A stretch of DNA of 64,000 nucleotides from Sipunculus nudus (taxonomy: Eukaryota; Annelida; Sipuncula; Golfingiida; Sipunculidae), in assembly GCA_026874595.1 (NCBI GenBank), contig CM049306.1, forward strand, positions 73,223,642 to 73,287,641. Direction: 5' to 3'. The notes beneath the pieces were generated by a model. That model ran no database searches, had not been told where the DNA came from, and saw only the letters and a program-made list of their open reading frames with translations. This document shows, piece by piece, positions 13,401-28,400 of this stretch. The stretch's first letter is position 1. Each line of letters starts with the position of its first letter. A program made the position numbers and the translations under genes.

Positions 13401-16400
13401 ACCTATACAACAGTGATTGTAATCAAAGCAGCATACAAGACTTAAAATTGAACCAATAAGGGAGTTTGAAAACACAAGATAAGTAACAATCATTTGTTCA
13501 TTAAATTTTTTCCTGTAACAAGCTTCAAAACAGACTTTCAATGGTGGCAGAGTTTGACTCATGTTTTCTTGGAAAAGATTGGTGTGTTACAATGTATAAC
13601 ATAGGTTGTGAGAGAGATCCAAGACCAGGTTGGTACCGTAGACAGTTGACTTTATTCAAGATTTTTTTACATGCTGTTACAGCAGAAGGGTGGTCTCTGT
13701 GCAGTGTGCACCTCTCTCTGACAAAACCGGGCACTCAAGCTGTGTAGCTTTGTGGTATGCATGCTGTTATTGGATGACCTAAAGTAGGTCACCATTATGT
13801 CAGAGTAACTTGTGTCTAACTTTCCTGTGATCTGATTGAACTAAAGTTCTCTGGAAAATCCATAGTCTGACTTGACATACATCCAGTTACAGACAACCTG
13901 GAAGTCTTATTCCCAGACTCGTATAAACATGATCAGTGATCTCATCACAGAAACCAATTTAGAGCTTATTTGTGAGAGTACATAAAGGCTCTACAAACAT
14001 CCGAATTACCATTAGATACCTGGTCGTCTGATGACTATTAATAATCTTTAGCTCTGTCTGAAAATCAGGCCTCATCAATCTCTGACACTGATCTTAATGT
14101 TTTTTTCACTCTGTGAATTTTAAGTTTTAAGTTTAATTACCAATATTTAAAGTTACCATTCATAACAGGTGAATACTGTTTTACAAAAACTCTATGAAAA
14201 AAAATTTTACTCAGATCGGAAGTTCTCTGGTGTCACTTTCTGTACATTTTTTAAAGTAAAACCTAAATACAGATCTTGGTACTTAATTTCAGTCCTGGAT
14301 CTTCACACAGTCCCAGTCTTAAAAATAGTTCTATGTCTATAAATACAATACTCTATCTTTAAATACAGGCGTAAACTCTTATCAAAATCTAAAACAAGCA
14401 AATTAGTGGAATTTAAGTCCCCCTATTCTGCCTCTTGTTGTCTTTCATGCTTACCTGATCAATATATTTCATTTTTTTTTATATGCCTGAAGATGTGTCC
14501 ACGTCTTAGGGGCTGTGTTTAGTTTTCAAGGTACCCTGAAAATGTCTCTATTTTATACAATATTTTTTGTGAAATAGGAACAAACTTTAATATTTTTGTT
14601 TTTGTTATGGAGAGAATAAATTTTCTGACAGACACTCCAAAACCAATCCCAGCCAAGGTATGCATGAGAGCAATCACTCACCAATATTTGAATGAAATCA
14701 GGTGATATTTAGGAAAGTTATTACATGGAAACGATAAAATGATGGACACACAGACAGAGGGACAGATCGGAAAAACTAAATCAATGTCCCCCTTCCGGAA
14801 AGGTTTTCTATTTGATAATGTACATGTATTAAAAAGCATGACTTTTTTAAAGTGGCATATATCTTGAGATTCTCTTTTTCTTTATTTTCACATGGGATCT
14901 AAATGATTTCTGGTTTACAAACATTTCCTGTGTTTTACCCTTTCTCAGTTTATCTGGTCTATGCTGCACTAATATAGACAGTATGTGTCAATCTGGAAAC
15001 CAGGACAAAGCATCTCATACATCAGATAGGGTCCTTTTTATGTCTGACAACTAATAATATCATCTCTGGCAGTTCATACTTGGTCCAGTCTCAATTTACA
15101 TCTTGGTATGTGGAAACTGTGCAACACAACCCCTGTACTGGCACACAAGTGCCCCTAGTTGATATTAAGCTGTAGGCAAAGAAGACAAGTCTAACTGGAC
15201 ACACACCTGTTCTGCCAGTCACTGCATTCAAACTGGTCAATCAGCTCAGGCTGTAATGTCAGTAGGAAATTCAGCATCCAGTATAATATAAAGCCCAGTT
15301 CATGTTGTGACAAGTCTTAATGACATAGAACTAAGAATGGATGTGTAGCCTCCAGCCCAGGGACACTATATATTATTAAATATACTTGGGCAGTGAAATT
15401 GGGAGATATTTTCATTTAAAATCTTTATTTCTAGGAATATATATTTATCTATTCAAACCATTTTATGTATATATAATACATATATATATACAGACATTTA
15501 CCCAAGTATCACTATTATGTGAAATTAATATTAATTTATGAAACTTTTGTACAAACAATATTTACCGTATTTCCTTGATCAGACCCCAGGCCTTAAATAG
15601 TCACCTGCCTTATTTAGTGGCCAGGGCCAAACAATGTCTCAGAAAAATAAATGCTGACCTTATATAGATGCTGGTCTTGTTCACAGCCTTGGTTTCAGAG
15701 TAGTTTCCATGCTTGCCGCCAGATGTCTTTTCCCTTCACTATAATTGGTGCATTTACCGGTCAAAATGACCATAGATTGTTGTATGAATTTCGGTTAGTT
15801 TTTTTATTGATAAAATGTTTAATTCCTCATAGTCTATAAACATTCTTTTATCTTACGTGAATGCCTGTTTCCATGAGGGACACCATACATTCCTGATTCA
15901 TCCATTATGTTAAAGCTGATCATCGATCCTAATAAATACACAAATACATCAGCAGGGAGAAGGCTAACACCATCACTGCTGTCATCCAAATGAAAATAGT
16001 ACCACTTGACACAAACGGTAAAACTTGGTATGGTGCAAGTCAACCTGACAGATGGTTGAACAGAACTGTTCAAATATGTTTTGGCACATATATCTTGTGT
16101 AGCATGAAAACTCTAAATGATGGTGTCAAGCATTAAGATTTGCAGCTGCTGACAAGCCAAATTACGCTCCTTGCTTTTATTTCTTAGCGCTTTTAAGTGC
16201 ATCCCCATTGTTACCAAAACCACACATTTCATGGAAGCGCCACCTGTGTTCACAACTTCAGTAAATAACAGGTCGGAATGCTTGAATACCCTGTGTCAAG
16301 CTGTATCAGACGGGAGGAAAGTGTCATGAAATTGAAATACGCTGTGCTGTTATAAAGTACCAACCCCCCTGTATTTCGATGGAACCAATATTACAAGTTG

Positions 16401-19400
16401 CAATCAGTGCACAGTTAATGGAAGAGCCATCCTGTGTTCAGTATATACTTGGTCAGAAACAATTGTATATGCTGTTGAGCTGAATCAGTTAAATATTGAC
16501 GAGAGCAAAGTGTCATGAAAATGAACTAGAAATTTCTGGCATTGGAGATGCCTTAGTTTTCCAAGACATATATAATAGGCTCCTGTGACCTTCACCTTTG
16601 TTCTTGTGACCTTAAAATGGATAGGGGTCTTCCTCTATCGGCAGGTGAACTATATGTGCATGATAAAAGGTCTGAGATGAAAAGATTGGCTGAAAATGCA
16701 TCCACTATCTTTTCAAAGATGTGTGTTCTCTGACCTTGACCCTTCAAGCTGGAGTTATCATCAGGAAATGAATTTTTGGACAGATGGCTCCTGTGACCTT
16801 CACCTTTGACCTTGTGACCTAAAAATGGAAAGGGGTCTTCCTCTATTGGCAGGTGAACTATATGTTCAAGATAATAGGTCTGAGATGAAAAGTTTGGCTG
16901 AAAATGCATCCACAATCTTTTCAAAGATGTATGTCCTGTGTCCTGTGACCTTGACCTTTGACCTCAAAATCAATAGAGGTCTTGCTTTATCGATGGGCCA
17001 TATATAAGTCAAGTTAAAAATCCATATATCAATCAAAGCTGGAGTATTCATCAGGTAATGAATTTGGGACAGATGGCTCCTGTGACCTTCACCTTTGACC
17101 TTTGTGACCTAAAAATGGATAGGGGTCTCCCTCTATTGGCAGGTGAACTATATGTTCAAGATAAAAGGTCTGAGATGAAAAGTTTGACTGAAAATCCATC
17201 CACAATCTTTTCAAAGATGTGTGTCCTGTGTCCTGTGTTCTTGATCTTTGACCTCAAAGTCAATAGAGGTCTTGCTTTATTGATGGGCCATATATAAGTC
17301 AAGTTTGAAATCCATACATCAATCAAAGCTGGAATTATCATCCCGGTACCAAAATTTTGGACAGATGGCTCCTGTGACCTTCAGCTTTGACCTTGTGACC
17401 CCAAATTGATATGGATCATCCACTATTGGCAAGTGAGCTCTATATTCAAGATGGAAGACCTGGGATGAAAGTTTGGCTTAAAATGCATCCACAGTATCTT
17501 TTAAGATGCGAGTAAAAAGACCTTGACCTTTGACCTCATGACCCTAGAACCTATAGGGTTCTTACTTTAGTGGTGGGCCATACATAAGTCATGTATGAAA
17601 TCCATATGGCTAAAAACACTGGAGATATCATAAGAGGTGTGTGATTTTCACCAAATATGGACAGATTAAAGGTCAAGGCCACTCTCATGGTAAAGGTCAT
17701 GACCCAAATGTAAATAGACCTCATCCCATAACCCATCTCTCTACATGTGCATAATATGAAAGAAATCTGTCCATTAGTTTTTGACTTATAATGCTTACAG
17801 TACTGTCAGGTGGCAATTATGGGGGTATTAAAAGGCGTAAAAACAAGAAAAGGACTAGATATTTATTGGCACCGCTAGTGCCATAGTATCCCCAGACAAT
17901 TAATCCCCCTCCTTTAAGAATAGGCCCCCCATCTTCAGCAACAATTAATATCAGACCACACTCATTCAAAAGGTCATTCTCATAGAAAAGGTCTTGACCC
18001 CAATTTCAATATACATCATCCCCAAACCCATGTCTATGTATATGCATAATATGAATGAAATCTTTTCATTAGTTTTTGACTTATAATGCTCACAGTACTG
18101 TTAAGTGGCAATGATGGGGTAATAAACAGCACAAAAACAAGTAAAAGAATAACAGGTGGCGCTAACAGTTTCTGGTACATGACAACACTATCCAAGATCT
18201 TTGGTCAAGTTGATTTTTGGACCAATCAATGCATCCCTTATTGAGATATTAATGATTTTTTTGTGATTTTCACCATATATGGCAATATTCAAGGTCAAGG
18301 CCACTCTCACAGGAAAGGTCATGACCCCAATTTAAATAAACATTCAATAACCCTTATCTATGTATATGCATAATATGAAAGAAATCTGTCCATTAGTTAT
18401 TGACTTATAATGCTCACAGTACGGTTAAGTGACAATGATGGGGTATTTAACGGCACGAAAACAAGTAAAAGAAAAACAGGTGGCGCCTAGGGTTCTTACT
18501 TTAGTGGTGGGCCATACATAAGTCATGTTTGAAATCCATATGGCTAAAAACACTTGAGATATCATAAGAGGTGTGTGATTTTCACCAAATATGGACAGAT
18601 TAAAGGTCAAGGCCACTCTCATGGTAAAGGTCATGACCCAAATGTAAATAGACCTCATCCCATAACCCATCTCTCTACATGTGCATAATATGAAAGAAAT
18701 CTGTCCATTAGTTTTTGACTTATAATGCTTTCAGTACTGTCAAGTGGCAATTATGGGGGTATTAAAAGGTGTAAAAACAAGAAAAGGATAATAGGTGGCA
18801 CCACCAGTTTCCGGTATATCACAAGGCTATCCAAGATCTTCGGTCACCTTGATTTTTGGACCAGTCCATGCAAGCTTACTTGAGATATTTAAGAATTTGT
18901 GTTATTTTCAGCAAAAATGGACCTATTCAAGGTCAAGGTCACTCTCCTAGCATAGGTCATGACCCCATTTTAAATAGGCTTTGACCCCTTATCTATATCT
19001 ATACAAATGTAAAGTTTGAAAAAAATCAGTGAAATTTTTTTTGAGTTATCCCGTTCACAAGGTTTTTCTGCGGCAGGGGCGGCGGCGGGACCGTCGTGAA
19101 ACCATAGTATCCCGACTTTGTCTGGGGATACAATTATCATAACTCTTTAAACTGTGTCTGCATAATCACTGATGGAAATGAGCCTTGCAAAATTTTGTAC
19201 TCCTTTTTAGACAGCAGGTCTGGCAGAGGATACAGTATTTAACCTTGTAAGAATCAGTCATATACAGTTAAGTGAATACTAAGGTTTGGGGAAACTGTAA
19301 TCTATTGATGGTTTATCTGTGTATTGGATGTGCATGGCACAGTACACAGAATAAGTGAACCATGTTATATCTTCCTACATGTGACTATCACACAGCAATA

Positions 19401-22400
19401 CAATAAAATAACAACAAAGCTACTCTCTTAACTAGAATTACTACTTCTGAGACATTTTAATCTCACTCTAAAAGATTCATTCATAGGTGGTATATTTATT
19501 ATCTAAACTGTACATCGTCCATAACTAGCCTGATGGAATTAGAAAAGAATAAGCAAATGGACAAAAACACATTTTTACCACAAGTTATTAAGCCAACATT
19601 TAATGTTAATATTCATGTATTATCTTTAGCTGCCAGTTGCTAGATTTAATCTCAAACATATTGCTCCCCTAGGGGGCACCTGTAGATTTTGGGGCCATGA
19701 AGTCACAGGTCAACATCACATATGACCCATTCCCTTTTAAAAACCTTGTGGATATATCTTAGTTACACCTTTCATGTAAAACCTTCCATCTTTCTTGGAT
19801 CACCTACAACAGGGAAAGAACCTGGTTTATTTTATCACTAGGTCAAAGGTCATGATCACAGTACCAACTACCAACTTGTTTAAGAAGCTTGTAGAAACAT
19901 TTTAAGCCAAACTCTTTAGCAGAAACCTTCCCATATTTCACATACAAGTCTTAATCTAATAGCAGATGATTCCTTCTAATTTTTTAGGTCACAGTGGTCA
20001 CCAGACTGCCTCACTGATTTTAATATTGGCAAGCCTTATAAAGAATTTAAAACATCCATTATAACTATGCCCCCGTCCCTGGTAGTGGTCTGCTTTACAG
20101 TTCCAATTTCAAAACCAAACACCCTTTACCATAGATGTGCCATCTTTACACTAGATGTACTAAGTAGTACCCTCTTTTTGTCATCTTAATTCTGGATGTA
20201 TCATAGTGCCTCTTTATTGATCCACCAGTTTTACTCAATTTATTCTACAATTTGTGAACATGCAAATCTATGTAAGCAATGTTTCCTAATGTAGCTAGTC
20301 TTCTGCAAAGAGCACACCTGTATCTTTTGGCACTCTGCCTTGCCTAAGGCTTAAGAAGGATTCTTGGTTGAAGGACTGTCGGAAATAATCATCACAAGTG
20401 ATGCACAGGTCTTATTAATGGTCTTGTTTTGAGACTGGTCTCAAGACAATTTTTTTTGTGGTCTTGGTGTCAGAGGTCATGGTTTTAGAGATCCTGGTCT
20501 TGGTGTAAGAGGTCCTGGTCTTGATCTCAGTCTTGATGCAAAATTGTATCAGTCTCTATTCTAGGCAAAACTTGGAGACTTGGAGAAATTCAGGTTTTTT
20601 TTATGCATAACCCAATACATACATGTATTATTTGCTCTCTTTCTACATTTTCTTTCCTCAACAAGATTATATATAACCATTATGCTTCTATCTTTGTCTT
20701 TTCCTGGTAAAAATTGCATAATACTGAGATCCCTATTAATGTACACAAAATTTACACTTCTTCATGCGATAAAGTGATAGAGTCAAACTATTCACAGACA
20801 AATTCTATCATATCAAGGTGTGCTGGGTAACTTCTTAGGCTAGGATCAGATAATTTAATTAGGACCACACAGAAATTTTAGGTTATTCTCTGTTAACTTG
20901 CAAATAAGCAAGGATTGCCAAAAACCTGAATCCCCACTGATATAAATCTTCAGCAGAATCTTATAAGCCAATGCAAGTAATACAACTGCTAAGACTGCAT
21001 GACAGCTGTTTTGGTAGTCTCAAATTAGCTGTTGAATGGGTGAAAAAATGTGTAATATTTATGTAATCAGTTACGCTCCATAAGCAGCGGCTACGCTACG
21101 CTCAACTATTCGCTACACTAACAGCTGCATTAAACATTGGTTGCCGGTCAGGTTTGTCCACTAGGGGGTGCTGTCTCTGTGGAATTCCTCCCTGCGTTAT
21201 ATTGAACCAAACACATTGCAGGTATCACCAGCACAAAAGGATGTTCTTCGAGGTACCGGTGACTTTACACTTTTTCACCCAATTGGAATGCAAACAATGT
21301 AATTGTCAGCTTTCAACACAGCCTGTTTACTGACTTGCCTGAAGACAGTTATACCCCACTGTTTGCATATTTCCTGTATTGCGTGCCGCACGAGCCAATC
21401 AGATTTTACTTTATCCAGCGCAAACTGACTAGATGTTGCCAAACCTCAAGAATCCTGCTATTTCTCACAGCGTGTGAGTGGAAGGTCACTGGGCTGGGAG
21501 GTCATGCGCTGTGTTCAGAGCTTAGTAATCAGTAGTCTTACAAAACAATTAGGCTAGATCCAAGTTCAACAAAAAGAAGCATATATCAAGTTTATATATG
21601 CATATATTTTTCTATAAGGGACTTTTTCAAGAAATTTTACTAAAACCTCACCAACCATGGTGTTTTTTTTCCATGAAAGAGCTTATTCTCTTCAAACTTT
21701 GTATGCTGACACATCTAAAGTTGTAAATGAGGCATATTACTTCAAATTTATCATAAAACTCAAATTATTTCCAGCCTTGAAAAATGAGAAACCTTTCTTT
21801 AGGTTTCTCATAATACGTTTATCACCATATGGCTCACAGAATATAGGTCCCCCTGAATGACATTTTTGTTTAAAATTGAGGAGACTTGGATTTGGATATC
21901 TTTGAATCTTAAGTTAATGATTTTTGTGACAAACATTTACAATTTGTGCCTTGATAACACATTGTAGGCCTGTCGGTTGAACAATACCAAAGACCAGTCA
22001 TAGCATGAGTTTCTGTAGACCGAGATAAAACTGGTGTGTGTTCTTACTTGTTGCAGGATCCTGTGTTGTTGACTCCTTTCGGGCCTCTGTAGTGGATTGT
22101 TTGGCAGCCTTTGTTGTTTCTTGTTCTGAAGTGGTTTGTTCTACCCCTGCAGGTTGAGAGTGGGTAATTTCAGCAGACTGAGCAGGAGCAGCTGTACTTG
22201 CCTTGTCAGCAGCTGCAGTTGTTCCAGGAACACTAGCTGCTGCTGTACTCTGTACTGTTGCAGCTGTGACACTTGTCTCTTCTTTGGAATCTTCAGTTTG
22301 GGAGATCATTTCAGTAGTAAGGGAAACCACAGTAGTTTCAGCTTCCTTTAAACCTGTAGAAGATGGTCTTATGTCCACTGAAGTAGCTGCTGCAGGAGAA

Positions 22401-25400
22401 CCAGCTGTTTCATCATCAGGCCTGGCACTGCTAACTGGAACTTCAGTGGTACTTTGAACTGCCTCGGTTCCTACAGCATTATTGACTGTGCTGCTTACAT
22501 CAACTGGTGTACTGGTAGCTTGACTGCTTCCTCCAACAGGATCAGATTTTTTTCCTATTTCTGTTGGAGCTACTGCAGTAGTTTTGTCTCCTGCTGAATA
22601 ATCTTCACTGGTGGTGTTGACACTTATTGCTTCCAAATTATTCCCACCTTGTGAAGAGACATCTATGGGTAGCTGTGTGTTGTTTTCAAAGCCTGTCGTT
22701 CTCTCAATAGAGTTTGTTGACTCAACCCATGGCGGACCTGAAAATGGAAGTAATGAAACCAAAATACACAAAAAGGCCAAGTAAATAACAATTAAATGCT
22801 TACCCCTTAATATAATTGCTTAGTTCTTAAACCTGAGATGTTGGACTGTTTTTCCAGGGACTCAAACTTGAGGGTCCTGGACTCTGTCCTGGACTGGTAC
22901 CAGGACTCGAGAAACAAGCCAAGTCCATGCAAATTGTATTAAGACAAGGGTCCCATGGGTCACTGTGCTCATAGTGTAGTTGCTAATGTAGCAAAATCCC
23001 AATCCCGTAGGAATTGAATGCCCAAATTGAGATAGCACTTGTTTTCACTTCATTTAGGTGTAAGCTGATGGAAAAAGTTAGGTAGCAAATTTTATCCAAA
23101 TTGGCTGCCATCATAATAAAAAAGCCTAGATATTACATTTTTATTGTATCTATCGCATCAAAACAAATAATACTGGATGGATTTATGAGATATTGAATGT
23201 GTACTGGTAATACCAACTATTCCAGGAGCTGTCCAAAGGTTAGGGAGGGTAGTCAAGGTCAAGGTTAAACTTATTTTCCAACCTTCGATCTTAAGAATAA
23301 CATCAGACATCTTAGGTACCAAACTGTCATGTAATATGGTTTTCAAACAGTCAACAGTATTGATAACTAGAATCGCCTAAATCAGAGTGGAAAGGGTGAA
23401 GTGAGGCATGGATTAAGTGGCAAGGGGAAATAGAGTGAAGTAGAGTGAAGTGTTGCATATTAGCATGGATGTCTGCAGCCAAATTGTGTATGAAGGTTGC
23501 CCCCCCTACCACAAAATCCAGAAAGCCGTCCAAGTTGTATACATATGCAAAATTTAAGGCAGATAAGTCAAACCACTACATGTATATGAGTGATTTTAGC
23601 CCGTGGCCCAATCGGTCAAACGGTTCCCAAGATATGAGCTTGGATGTCTGCTGCATAAACTAGAATGCAGGTGGCGCCACCTGTCATAAAATCAAGAGAG
23701 CTGTCGGGGATGTATAAACCTGCAAAATTTTAGCCAGATATGTCAAACCACTGCCGAGATATGAGTGATTTTTTTGGCAGACAAACAGACAGGAGCTGTG
23801 CAAAAATGGCTGCAGGTGGCACCACCAGTTTTGCGTATGATAAAGAGCTATGTGAGATCTATACACATGCAAAATTTTGGCCCAATCGGTCAAACAGTTC
23901 CCGAGATATGAGCTTGGATGTCTGCAGCGTAAACGTGAATGTAGGTGGCGCCACCTGTCATAAAATCAGAAAAGCTATCCAGGATGTATATGCATGCCGA
24001 ATTTCAGGTGAATTAGTCAAGTCACTGCAGAGATATGAGTGATTTTAACCCAAGGCAGACGAACAGATGGACACTGTGCAAACATGGTTGCAGGTGGCGC
24101 CACCCTTTTTTGGGTATGTTATAAAGCTCTCCAAGGGCTACATTTGTGCAAAAAAATTTTCATGATCGGTCAAATGGTTCCCGAGATATGAGCTTGGATG
24201 TCTGCAGCTTAAACGTGAATGTAGGTGGCACCACCTGTCACAAAATCAGAAAAGCTATCCAGGATGTATAGGCATGCCAAATTTCAGGTGAATTAGTCAA
24301 GTCACTGCAGAGATATGAGTGATTTTAACCCAAGGCAGACGAACAGATGGACACTGTGCAAACATGGTTGCAGGTGGCGCCACCATTTTTTGTGTGTCTT
24401 ATAAAGCTCTCCAAGGGCTACATTTGTGCGCAAAATTTTCCTGATCGGTCAAACGGTTCCCGAGATATGTGGGTTTATGTGTGGAAACAGACGCACAAAC
24501 CGACGCAGAGCGCAGAGGAAAGGTCAGAGGTCAAAACAAAATCGGGGCGCAGCAGTTCACATGTGACCCGAACATAATCCCGGGTTTCGTAAAATTCCGC
24601 CCAGCGGTTACGGAGGAGTTCTCCGGACACCTACGCGGCAGCGGCTGCGGCCGCGGCGTGCAGCTGAAAACATAGTATCCGCAAAACTCTGTTTTGGCAG
24701 ATACAATTATTTTGGAAGAATAATATATCATAGGGACGATATTAAAATACATTACACTATGATACTGTCATATGGTTTTTGAATGGATCTTACAGGTGCC
24801 CACTTTTTAAAAGAGAATTTGTTATTTCTGGCTTCTCTCTGTATATATTAATGATCTAAAGGTAATTCGGGTTTGGAAAGTTCTATCAATACCTCCGTGA
24901 AGGATGTATGAACTTGTTGATCAACCACATGTTTGTAAACACAGCAATGTTTACAGAAGGGGCAAAAATGTAACCCACATGCTATGTGGCATATATGCGG
25001 AGGCAGAAAGGTTATTTCTTGCAAAAGGCGATTTGCAAACTCTCGCCTTTCTGACTTGCTGTTTGATGCCATTGTTGAACTTGCTTTATTTTGGTGGCCC
25101 CAACATATTATAAACGTTGATTTAAACAAAACAAGCAGCCTGTGTGCGTGATATCAACATTTTCTGGCCAACTTTGTATAAAATCTCCAAGGGATTGCCT
25201 TTATTTTATAAAGGTCAGATAGGTGATTGGGCCCCTTTAAAACATGAGCCCCTTTAAAACATGAAATTGATGTACATGTTACATATTTCATATATTGCTG
25301 ATTCTCTGCTGATTTATTGCTTAGTATCAATCGTCAACAGTATTAATGCGAAACAACCATTTTGGAATCAATTTGTATGGTTAGTAAAATAAAAAAGATT

Positions 25401-28400
25401 AAAACAGCCTTGTTGATCCTGATACAGGAAAAATCAATTGCATGTTAACTATTCCAGACGCCTGGTACACCAAGAGGAGCTTCAGTAGAAATCTTTGTCA
25501 GAATATCTTTGGAGTAAACCTGAATATGGGCAGCCAACGAAAGAACACAACACATCTCCACGTTCACAGGGTCATACTGGTGCGGTCCGTAAAAATAATA
25601 AATGTGTACATGTAAATGTCATCTGGCAAATTCAAATGCATGTACCTTTAAGAACCCCGTAGCTTAATGTTGGATAATCGGGACCAAGCACCTCAAGATT
25701 TGGATACCATATATACAGATGATAATATCAGGAACTAGAATACGGATAGTCGACAAGCGACTACATGTATCCACCAAAATCAGAGAAGGACGGGTGAAGT
25801 GAGGCATGGATTGAGTGGCAAGGGGAAATAGAGTTTCATGTGTTACATATTAGAATGGATCTCTGCCACAAAAACATGATTGTAGGTGGCACCACCTGTT
25901 ATTTGAACGAGAAACTATCCAAGATGTATACACATGCAAAATTTCATGTGGAAAAGTCAAACCACTGCAGTGATATGAGTGATTTTATCCCACAGCAGAC
26001 AAACAGATGGACGCTGTGCAAAAATGGCTGAAGGTGGTGCCACCATTTTCGTGTGTTATAAAGATATCCAAGGGCTACATTTGTGTAAATTTTTTTTCCT
26101 GATTGGTCAAATGAGTCCGGAGATATAAGAATTAATGTCTGCAGCTTGAACGTGAATGTAGGTGGTGCCACCTGTCATAAAATCAAGAAAGCTATGCGGG
26201 ATGTATACGCATGCCGAATTTCAGGTGATTTGGTCAAACCACTGCAGAGATATGAGTGATTTAAACCCAAGGCAGACAAACAGATGGACGCTGTGCGAAA
26301 ATGGCTGCAGGTGGTGCCACCATTTTTGTGTATGTTATAAAGCTATCCAAGAGCTACATTTGTGTAAAAAGTTTTTCCTGATTGGTCAAACGGTTCCTGA
26401 GATATGAGCTTGGATGTCTGCAGCATGAACGTGAAGGTAGGTGGCACCACCTGTTATTTGAACGAGAAACTATCCAAATTGTATACACATGCAAAATTTC
26501 AGGTGAATTAGTCAAACCATTGCAGAGATATGAGTGATTTTAACCTAAGGCAGACAAACAGATGGACACTGTGCAAAAATGGCTGCAGGTGGCGCCACCA
26601 TTTTTGTGTATGTTATAAAGCTATCCAAGGGCTACATTTGTGTAAAAAATTTTTCCTGATCGATCAAACGGTTCCCAAGATATGAGCTTGGATGTCAGCA
26701 GCATTAACGTAAATGTAGGTGGCGCCACCTGTCATAAAATCAAGAAAGCTATCTAGGATGTATACGCATGCCAAATTTTAGGTGAATTAGTCAAACCACT
26801 GCAGAGATATGAGTGATTTTAACCCAAGGCAGATGAACAGATGGACACTGTGCAAACATGGTTGCAGGTGGCGCCACCTTTTTTTGTGTATGTTATAAAG
26901 CTATCCAGGGCTACATTTGTGTAAAAAATTTTTCCTGATCGGTCAAACGGTTCCCGAGATATGTGGGTTTATGTGTGGAAACAGACTCACAAACAGACGC
27001 TGGGCAGAGAGGAAAGGTCAGAGGTCAAGGTCACTTGGTTAGGCACCAGTTCACATGTGACCCAATAATTTGTGTTAGTTTCGGAAAAATCCGTCTAGTA
27101 GTCTCAGAGGAGTTCTCCGGAAATGAACGCGGCCGCGGCGGCAGCGGAACCCGGTCAAAAACATAGTATCTGCAAAACTTCGTTTTGGCAGATACAATTA
27201 CTATCAGGTCTGCTTTGACCAGTAGATGCGCGTGCATAGGAAATACCACAGCAGCTGGTTATAGGATACGCTTATAACGTATTCGAGCAATATTGAGATG
27301 GGATAACTGTTATAAGGATAACTGTTTCAAATGACTATATATATGTATGTAAGAAAAGTCAACATGGATTTATCTTAAACATAGTTGAAATTATGTATTA
27401 TATGTCAATCCTAAGGAATAGCAATGCCTGAAAGACAGTCAGTGCATGGGAACGTCAGAAAAACTTGTTTTCTGCTACAGTCCTATTATTCAAATTATTT
27501 GGTGAAACCGTTGACCATTCAACTGCGAAGGCCGATGATGCTGTGTAAGCAATTTAGTGTTAAATTGGGCAATCTGCGCCACTCTTCTTGAATTCAAGAA
27601 ACAATGGAAGATCTGTGGTGAAGGTTCATTCCTTAATTGGGAAACACTCTACTGTATGATCATACTCTTTATAACATACCTGTTATATATGTTACTAATA
27701 TCGTTGGTAATATCGGGGGATTAAAGACATTGAAATTCAAAAATATGTTGAAATCAATTGTCAATTCATGAATCACATCACCTGTAATAACAAGCTAGTA
27801 ATCACATGATAAAAGCCTCAAATGTTTTCTCCCCAATGTTTCTCGGTGCACGCAATATGAAAACCATGATTCCTGTACAGGGAGAAAGTTTAAAATATGC
27901 AAATAAAAGAGGAATATTTTTGGCATTATTCACATAAGAAATATGAGGATTTTCTGCTCCACAACTATTATTCCATCAAATGTCTTTGGATAATGTGGTT
28001 AAACCATGGTGTGGCTTAGCTTTAATATTTATATTTTTACAAGTTAAAACTTTGGTTATTAAATGCACGGTCCATACATTCATTCAATTGTATGTTACAT
28101 GTTGATTCATTGGTGGAAATGCGCATCTGAGTTAACCACTCACAAAATATCAATGCCTAAATTTAATTTTCGTGGTAAAATAACTGATGTGGAAGTCTAG
28201 GTTTAATTTGCAAATTTAATGACTTCTGCAGTCTAGGCAGAGCACATGTAAGAGTAACAGCCGAAGACCGAAGGCTGTGCCTCACTCAAACAAGAGCGTA
28301 ATTTGGGGATTTATACCCTCGTGTTATGACCACGCAAAATGCAATTAAGGAAAGATCCCCTTCCTAAGTATACAAATATTTAGATGTTATCTTAACGGAG

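Larger units (their letters stand above)
19133..22047. other. Intron 3, last part, low-repeat stretch
   Basis: Mostly unique-looking sequence apart from the repeat at 20400-20560. It includes a GC-richer patch at about 21070-21260 and two motifs resembling CTCF sites (see 19669 and 21159). No supported gene. Confidence 0.4.

Noticed and set aside
16592-17736. Open frames in family C arrays (also 5647-6701 and 18425-18670)
   Set aside because: Repeated translations of the tandem unit, in different frames on both strands, without codon bias.
22136-22457. Plus-strand open frames opposite the mucin exon
   Set aside because: Shadows of exon 3 on the minus strand.
23740-24042. Open frames of 60-100 codons in family B units (also 26162-26407, 49804-50010, 50254-50553)
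   Set aside because: The same translations recur with each repeat unit and carry no domain; they are by-products of the repeat.
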